Below, piece after piece: positions 17,601-21,735 of a stretch of 21,735 bases of DNA; position 1 is the first letter of the stretch; each line of letters starts with the position of its first letter. The translations under genes were made by a program, and so were the position numbers. The DNA is from Chlamydomonas sphaeroides (lineage: Eukaryota > Chlorophyta > Chlorophyceae > Chlamydomonadales > Chlamydomonadaceae): NCBI GenBank assembly GCA_001662425.1, contig BDDC01001235.1:1-21735 (forward strand). The letters are read 5' to 3'. The notes beneath the pieces were generated by a model. That model was not told where the DNA came from. It worked only from the letters and a program-made list of their open reading frames with translations, and did no database searches.

Positions 17601-18471
17601 GCGGCTTCCGGTCATCCGGTGGGCGGGCGGGAGCCCCGCCAACGCTCCGTGGCCGTGGCGGCTTAGTCGTGGAGCCTGCGAGTGAGCTCTCGGGCCGAGC
17701 TGGCCGGCGTGCGCGGGGTGCAGGCTGCCTCGCTGCCAGCAGCCAGAGGGCGCCGACGGCCCATGACCGCCCCGGCACCGCCGCTCCGGCCCGGCCCGAC
17801 CCGGCGCGGCCGCCGCCGTGGCCACTCACGTCGCTGCCAAACACGCGCGTGAAGGGCACGCTCAGCAGGGTCTCGCCCGGGCCCACGTCCGCCAGAGCCA
17901 CGAGGCCGCGGCCGCGCCCGGGGCCGAAGTCGCGCACGCCCACTCGCAGCGGGCCGCCGGCCTCGGGCTGCCAGCCGGCGCACGCCCACTCCAGCACGCG
18001 GGCGGACGGCCCGGCGCAGGGCGGGCCGCTGCTGGGCGGGGCGGGGCGGTGGGGTTGTTGAGGGTTTGCTTTGAGAGATGGGGTGAGCAGGCTACGCCAC
18101 AAATGGAATAGACTTCCGTGAAGAGATTAGGGGTGGCGGCCTTATGTGTCCCACTTGCGCCTGCTGCCCAATGTCCCTACCCAAACCCGCACGCCCAGTC
18201 ACAGGCGGCCCCAGCGCACCAAGTCGTCGGCGCCTCGTGCACGGCTACCCGCGGTCGCATTGACCTACTGTTGCGCCGGTTGGACACATGCAGTGGCCAG
18301 CTGCGGCCAGTGCAGGGGCGCGCGACTTGCCGATGCATGACTGGGTGGGGTGCCTACGGAGTACCGCGCATTATTGTGACCACTGAGAGTAACCGGGACA
18401 GCGTCGCGTCGTGTGGGCAGTGTGCCTGTGTGCGGTGTCCGGCATGCGGATTGACAACTCGCTTTGCTCAT
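14693..18471 (-). CDS. SET-domain protein lysine methyltransferase, Rubisco-LSMT/SETD3 type
   Basis: Exons 5' to 3': 18471-18269, 18028-17830, 17470-17042, 16584-16522, 16240-16172, 16005-15956, 15647-15546, 15287-15115, 14973-14693. They total 1569 nt, or 522 residues plus TAG, and all phases fit. Exon 1 (MSKASCQSACRTPHT and on) is rich in Ser, Thr, Ala and Arg with few acidic residues, like a chloroplast transit peptide. It was chosen by phase and composition and is the least certain part. SET motifs follow in order: GRGLVALADVGPGETLLSVP; LHWSAEMAVRLLQ; WGPWVAALP; VFHSRCFF; PGVDM joined by splicing to ANH, giving the DxxNH motif; and EVTISYGKWP with the SYG motif. The last 90 residues (DLFNLVVTPEGVDGRLQTL) resemble the Rubisco-substrate-binding C-terminal domain. 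The family methylates lysine, or histidine in SETD3, on non-histone proteins using SAM. The substrate is unknown here. Confidence 0.9.
15062..15091. repeat. CCCAGG hexamer repeat in SET gene intron 8
   Basis: Four to five CCCAGG units lie in the intron between exons 8 and 9 (14974-15114). It is a simple repeat with no evident role. Confidence 0.8.
16755..16803. repeat. 25-bp tandem duplication in SET gene intron 3
   Basis: Two near-identical 25-bp units contain CTGGCCGGGTCGCGCTGCAG, about 16754-16778 and 16779-16803. They lie inside the intron 16585-17041. Confidence 0.8.
17236..17316 (-). repeat. Glu/Asp-coding TCC/TCG repeat in SET exon 3
   Basis: A TCC/TCG trinucleotide tract on plus encodes a run of about 27 mostly Glu/Asp residues on the minus strand, between the LLQARHA and WGPWVAALP blocks of the SET protein. 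It makes an acidic disordered insertion inside the SET fold. It is in frame and within the model exon. Confidence 0.85.
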
Positions 18472-18764
18472 GGTGCGCTGTTTCTCCACTCGGCGCTGCG
18501 CTTACCTGCTCACCAATTACGCCATACCATCGCGCCGTCGAGCTTGATTACCCTTTGCGCGGACCTGCACCTCATCGGCGGGAAGGCACAACACTGCTTC
18601 GCTGCACCTGCGCTCAATACCGTAGCGACTCACAACCCCGTACAAGGGAAATGGAGCTGATCAACGGCGAGAAGTAGGGCGCACGTTAGGGTCCGCTTGA
18701 CGGCGCCGACCATCGCGCACGCCGCGGCAGCCGCCCGACAGCTCTGTAGTGTGGACGCTTGGAA
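18472..18764. promoter_or_regulatory. Divergent promoter region of SET and NTMT genes
   Basis: About 293 bp separates the modelled start codons of the minus-strand SET gene (18471) and the plus-strand NTMT gene (18765). It must carry both 5' UTRs and any shared promoter. I see no TATA box. The left boundary depends on the predicted first exon of the SET gene. Confidence 0.55.
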
Positions 18765-21391
18765 ATGGCGACGGGGCCGCTGAACACGCTGAAGGGGCAC
18801 GACGGCGAGGGGCGGGTCAGTACGGCGAGCCGCGCCGGGGTTTGGGGGCCGGCAGTTGGTCGCGCCAGGCCGTGCCTCTGCCCCACGGCCAAACGCTGCG
18901 GCGGTATAACGCAGCACGGCGCCTCCAAAGGCTGCTCCTTCACCCGGTTTCTGCAGGAGTTTGCCTCGCCGGAGGAGCTGTGGGCCAAGGAGGCTGACGC
19001 GGACGGCGGCCACAACACCTGGTGCGTGCGCTGCCTATCACGCACGCGACCAGGGCGCTGCGCCATCCTGCATCACGCCCCGCCAGCCTGGCCCCACGGG
19101 CGCGCCACGAACTCCAACGCCGCTGCCAGCACCCCAAAGCACCTTTTCATTCACCCAAGCCGTGCTCCGCCTGAGGCTCCAGCCCGCCGCCGCGGATGCG
19201 CGCGGTCGGGCACGCCCCTGCCCCGCACCACCGCCCCTGCCGCGCCTGCAGCCTGCTGTGTGCCCGCCGCCATGCGGCGCACCCCTGGCGCCGTTTTCAC
19301 CCTCGCCCCCTTGCCCCCCTGCCGCACCGCTGACGCGCCAGGTACCACAAGGCGGTGTCGTACTGGGACCAGCAGGAGGCGTCGTACAACGGCGTGCTGG
19401 GCGGGTACGGCTACACGTCCGACCTGGACGTACGGGACAGCCGGGCGCTGCTGCTCAAGGTACGGCACGGCGGGCCCCCTCCACCCGGGCACCGCTGTTG
19501 CCCCGGGAGCGCCGCTGTTGCGCCAACGGCTGCATGTGGGGCTACCCTGGGGGCCGCGTCAGCTGCGTTGTGTCTGTTGTACAGCAACACGCGACCTCCG
19601 GATGGGGGTTTTGGGTGGGCGCGCGCCGCAGCGGCGGCATCAGAAGGGGCAGGGGCTCCGCTGTTGCACTCCTCCTCTCCGCCGTGCCAGGCTTGGCGGC
19701 ATGGCAGGCATCGTCGTCCCCCAGCGCTGGCGCTGGGCCGGGGCACCGACGGCTCGCCTACCTGCACCCCCTTGCCCGCCCGCCCCCGATGCCAGTCGAT
19801 GCGCGTGCAGCTGGAGGCGGCGGACAAGGGCCAGCGCAGCCTCACGGCGCTGGGTGAGGCAGCCGTGGCGCCCGTGCGCAGCCGGGAGTGACGGCCTCCT
19901 GGGGCGGCTGGGGCCGCGCACCGGCCTGTGGCCTGTGGCCTGTGGCCTGTGGCCTGTGGCCTGTGGCCTGTGGCCTGTGGCCTGTGGCCTGTGGCCGAGC
20001 ACAGCGGCCGCGCTGCAGGGGGCGCCCGCTGCCTTCGACCTGCCCATTGCGCTGGTCACGGCCCTGCGCATGTCATGTCGCTCAACGGTCCTTGGACTGC
20101 GCTCATAGCGGAGGTGGCTTGCCTGCAGCGACCTGGCTGTAGGCAGGCTCGTTGCTTGCATGCGGAGCCGCTAGGCCGTGGGAGGCCGCGGGGGCTGGCT
20201 CAACGTGGACCGCCGCGGATCGCCGCCTGCGGCCTCCGCTGCGGCACCGGCCCCCGGCGCCGCTCCAGCGCCTGCCGCCACCCGCCCTGCGATCCTCCCC
20301 AGACTGCGGCGCAGGCGTGGGGCGAGTCACGGAGCAGCTGTTGCGACACCACTTCCACACCGGTGAGCGGGGAGCGGGGAGCAGCAGGAGCGGCCGGCAG
20401 CGCGCGGTGTGGTGGTGGCGCCAGGGCGCTGTGGGGCCGGGGGCTGTGTGGCCAGGGGCCAAGGAGGGACGGGCATGTCCGGGGGTCAGCGGCGCGATGT
20501 CCACACAGGAAAGAGAGGTGAGAGCACGTCCCGCCACCGGGCCCGCGAGCCGTCCACGTGATGTAAAAGGAGCTGTACAGCCGCGGCGAGCCCCTGCCGC
20601 GTGGGAAGAGAGGGAGTCGAGCGCTGGTGGCTAAGCGGCGGCCGCTCCGAAGACGTGCAGACAGTCCCGCGACGACCATCTCCCCCCCCGGGACCTTCGT
20701 CACTGCTTCGCAACCTCTACCCATTTTATACCCACCCCCCACGCGCCCTCCTCCACCCTCACGCCCGGCCCCTTGCAGTGGACCTGCTGGAGCCGTCCAA
20801 GCACCTGCTGGACACTGCCGGTGGGCAGGGCAGGGGAAGGCACCAGGGATGGAATGGGATGCGTAGGGCAGGACGGAGAATGGGCGGGCCAAACAGGTCA
20901 GGGCGGGCGGAGCAGGTCAGGACGGGGGCCCGCACCCGCAACTGTCGGCGCGGCCGCACCCCCGCCAGGCTGCCGCCGGGCTGCACTAAATGCCCATCCC
21001 TGCTGAGCGCAAACTGCGTGCGGCGCTTCCGGCCCCTGCCTCCCTGCCTCACACTTCCCGCACCCCAACTCCACCCCGCCCGCTGCCCCTCCGCCGGCGC
21101 CCAGCCAAGAACCTGTCGGCCCTCACCGTGCCCAAGCCGCGCGGCACCGCGGACCGCTTCATCTGCGCGGGCCTGCAGGTGCGGCGGGGGACAGCGGGCG
21201 AGGCAGCGGGCGCAGCGCTGCTCGGGTCGGCGCCGGGACTGCCGAGGCTGGCTCTGGCGGGCTCGGAGAACTCGATAGGGTGTCTGTCCCTGTGGCCCGC
21301 GTGCCAGTGTTGGGACCTGCGCTGACGTGTGGAGCGCTCCGCCTGCCCCTGCCCGCACTGCCGCGCAGGAGCACGACTTCGAGGCGGGGAG
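18765..21391 (+). CDS. NTMT1: Alpha-N-terminal protein methyltransferase (NTMT1/METTL11A family), 3' truncated
   Basis: Exons: 18765-18815, 18957-19021, 19342-19459, 19796-19853, 20303-20362, 20779-20820, 21105-21178, 21369-21391. The gene continues past the window, with 163 codons visible of roughly 230 expected. The start is ATG at 18765 (MATGPLNTLKG) in an A/G-rich context. Family landmarks in order: the substrate-side motif WYHKAVSYWDQQEASYNGVL (first Trp codon split by an intron) then GGYGYTSDLDVRDSRALLLK; SAM motif I LDCGAGVGRVTEQLL at about 97-111; the acidic motif II strand VDLLEPSKHLL, whose Asp/Glu bind SAM; and FICAGLQEHDFEAG. These match NTMT1 features GMLGGYG, DCGAGIGR, VDITEDF and CCGLQDF. 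The enzyme methylates the alpha-amino group of proteins starting X-Pro-Lys after Met removal, such as ribosomal proteins and RCC1. The missing part includes the following WIQWV-type strand. Identification is secure. Confidence 0.95.
19925..19996 (+). repeat. Ten perfect CCTGTGG heptamers in NTMT intron 4
   Basis: Ten identical head-to-tail copies of a 7-bp unit (19925-19994), plus a two-base remainder, lie in the intron 19854-20302. The perfect copies suggest recent expansion or active homogenisation. Confidence 0.95.
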
Positions 21392-21735
21392 GTGCGCACG
21401 ACGGCACGGCCACCGTAGTGACCGGCATTCCCTGCCGGCCGCGCTCCCGCGCCGAGTGCTGCGCCCGTGTCATCGCAGCACCGCCATGCCGCGCGGAGTG
21501 CGTGTCCGCCGGCGCGGCAGTCGCCAACAGACTCAGCGCAGCAGCAGGCCTCGCACCCGCTACCGCCCGCCATGCGTCCGCGCGCTCCCATGGCCATGTG
21601 CCGGCCGCGCCTCCTCGCCATGCCTGCGTGGGTGCCAGGTCTGCGCAGCAACTGCGGCGCCCTGTCTTGCCCTGCCCTGCCCTGCCCTGCTCTGCCCTGC
21701 CCTGCCCTGCCCTGCCCTGCCCTGCCCTGCCCTGC
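21392..21735 (+). other. Start of NTMT intron 8, running off the window
   Basis: Sequence after the GTGCGC donor at 21392 is non-coding as far as I can tell, with no further exon of the NTMT gene recognised. It ends in a simple repeat, listed separately. The remaining exons lie beyond the right edge. Confidence 0.6.
21666..21735 (+). repeat. CCCTG pentamer array at the right edge
   Basis: About fourteen CCTGC/CCCTG pentamers, with one C-to-T variant, run to the last base of the window, so true length is unknown. A shorter array of the same pentamer on the other strand precedes PABPN exon 4 (about 13801-13820). Confidence 0.9.

Noticed and set aside
18033..18102. Extension of SET exon 2 upstream as the gene start
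   Set aside because: The frame has no ATG before an upstream stop, and a CAG acceptor lies at 18029. The frame therefore needs a spliced upstream exon.

Overview
The window looks like nuclear DNA of a chlorophyte green alga, most likely volvocine (Chlamydomonas/Volvox relatives). The evidence is very high GC, genes split into many short exons with GTGCG/GTGAG donors and CAG acceptors, Ala/Gly-rich expansions inside proteins, abundant minisatellites in introns, and a TGTAA-type poly(A) signal. No prokaryotic feature (operon, Shine-Dalgarno site, CRISPR) is visible. Exon models were assembled by hand from splice consensus, reading phase and protein-family motifs. The three complete models have total lengths divisible by three, which supports them.

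Layout, left to right. (1) 1-2792: no recognisable gene; GC-rich sequence with short tandem duplications, probably including the kinase 3' UTR. (2) 2793-11071, minus: a 20-exon gene for a predicted N-myristoylated protein kinase of about 1102 residues. It has a MGCASS N-terminus, two GAF-like modules, a 10-unit YGAS-type repeat and a C-terminal TKL-type kinase domain. (3) 11072-12760: intergenic, holding a diverged repeat pair and a TATA-like motif. (4) 12761-14528, minus: a 6-exon gene for a nuclear poly(A)-binding protein (PABPN1/PABN type), 225 residues. (5) 14693-18471, minus: a 9-exon gene for an LSMT/SETD3-type SET-domain protein methyltransferase, about 522 residues, with a plausible chloroplast transit peptide. 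(6) 18765 to beyond the right edge, plus: the first eight exons of an alpha-N-terminal protein methyltransferase (NTMT1/METTL11A family), truncated by the window.

The first three genes are co-oriented. The SET gene and the PABPN gene lie only 164 bp apart. The SET gene and the NTMT gene are divergent, with about 293 bp between start codons, so two protein methyltransferases may share a promoter region. The four genes do not form one obvious pathway: kinase signalling at membranes, mRNA polyadenylation in the nucleus, lysine methylation (possibly plastid) and N-terminal methylation.

The points most worth a second look are the GAF-GAF-kinase architecture with a lipid anchor, the PABPN stop codon buried in a splice-donor consensus (splicing there would leave the protein unchanged), the diverged repeat pair in the 11-12 kb intergenic region, and the methyltransferase head-to-head pair. 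I found no convincing wholly new system.
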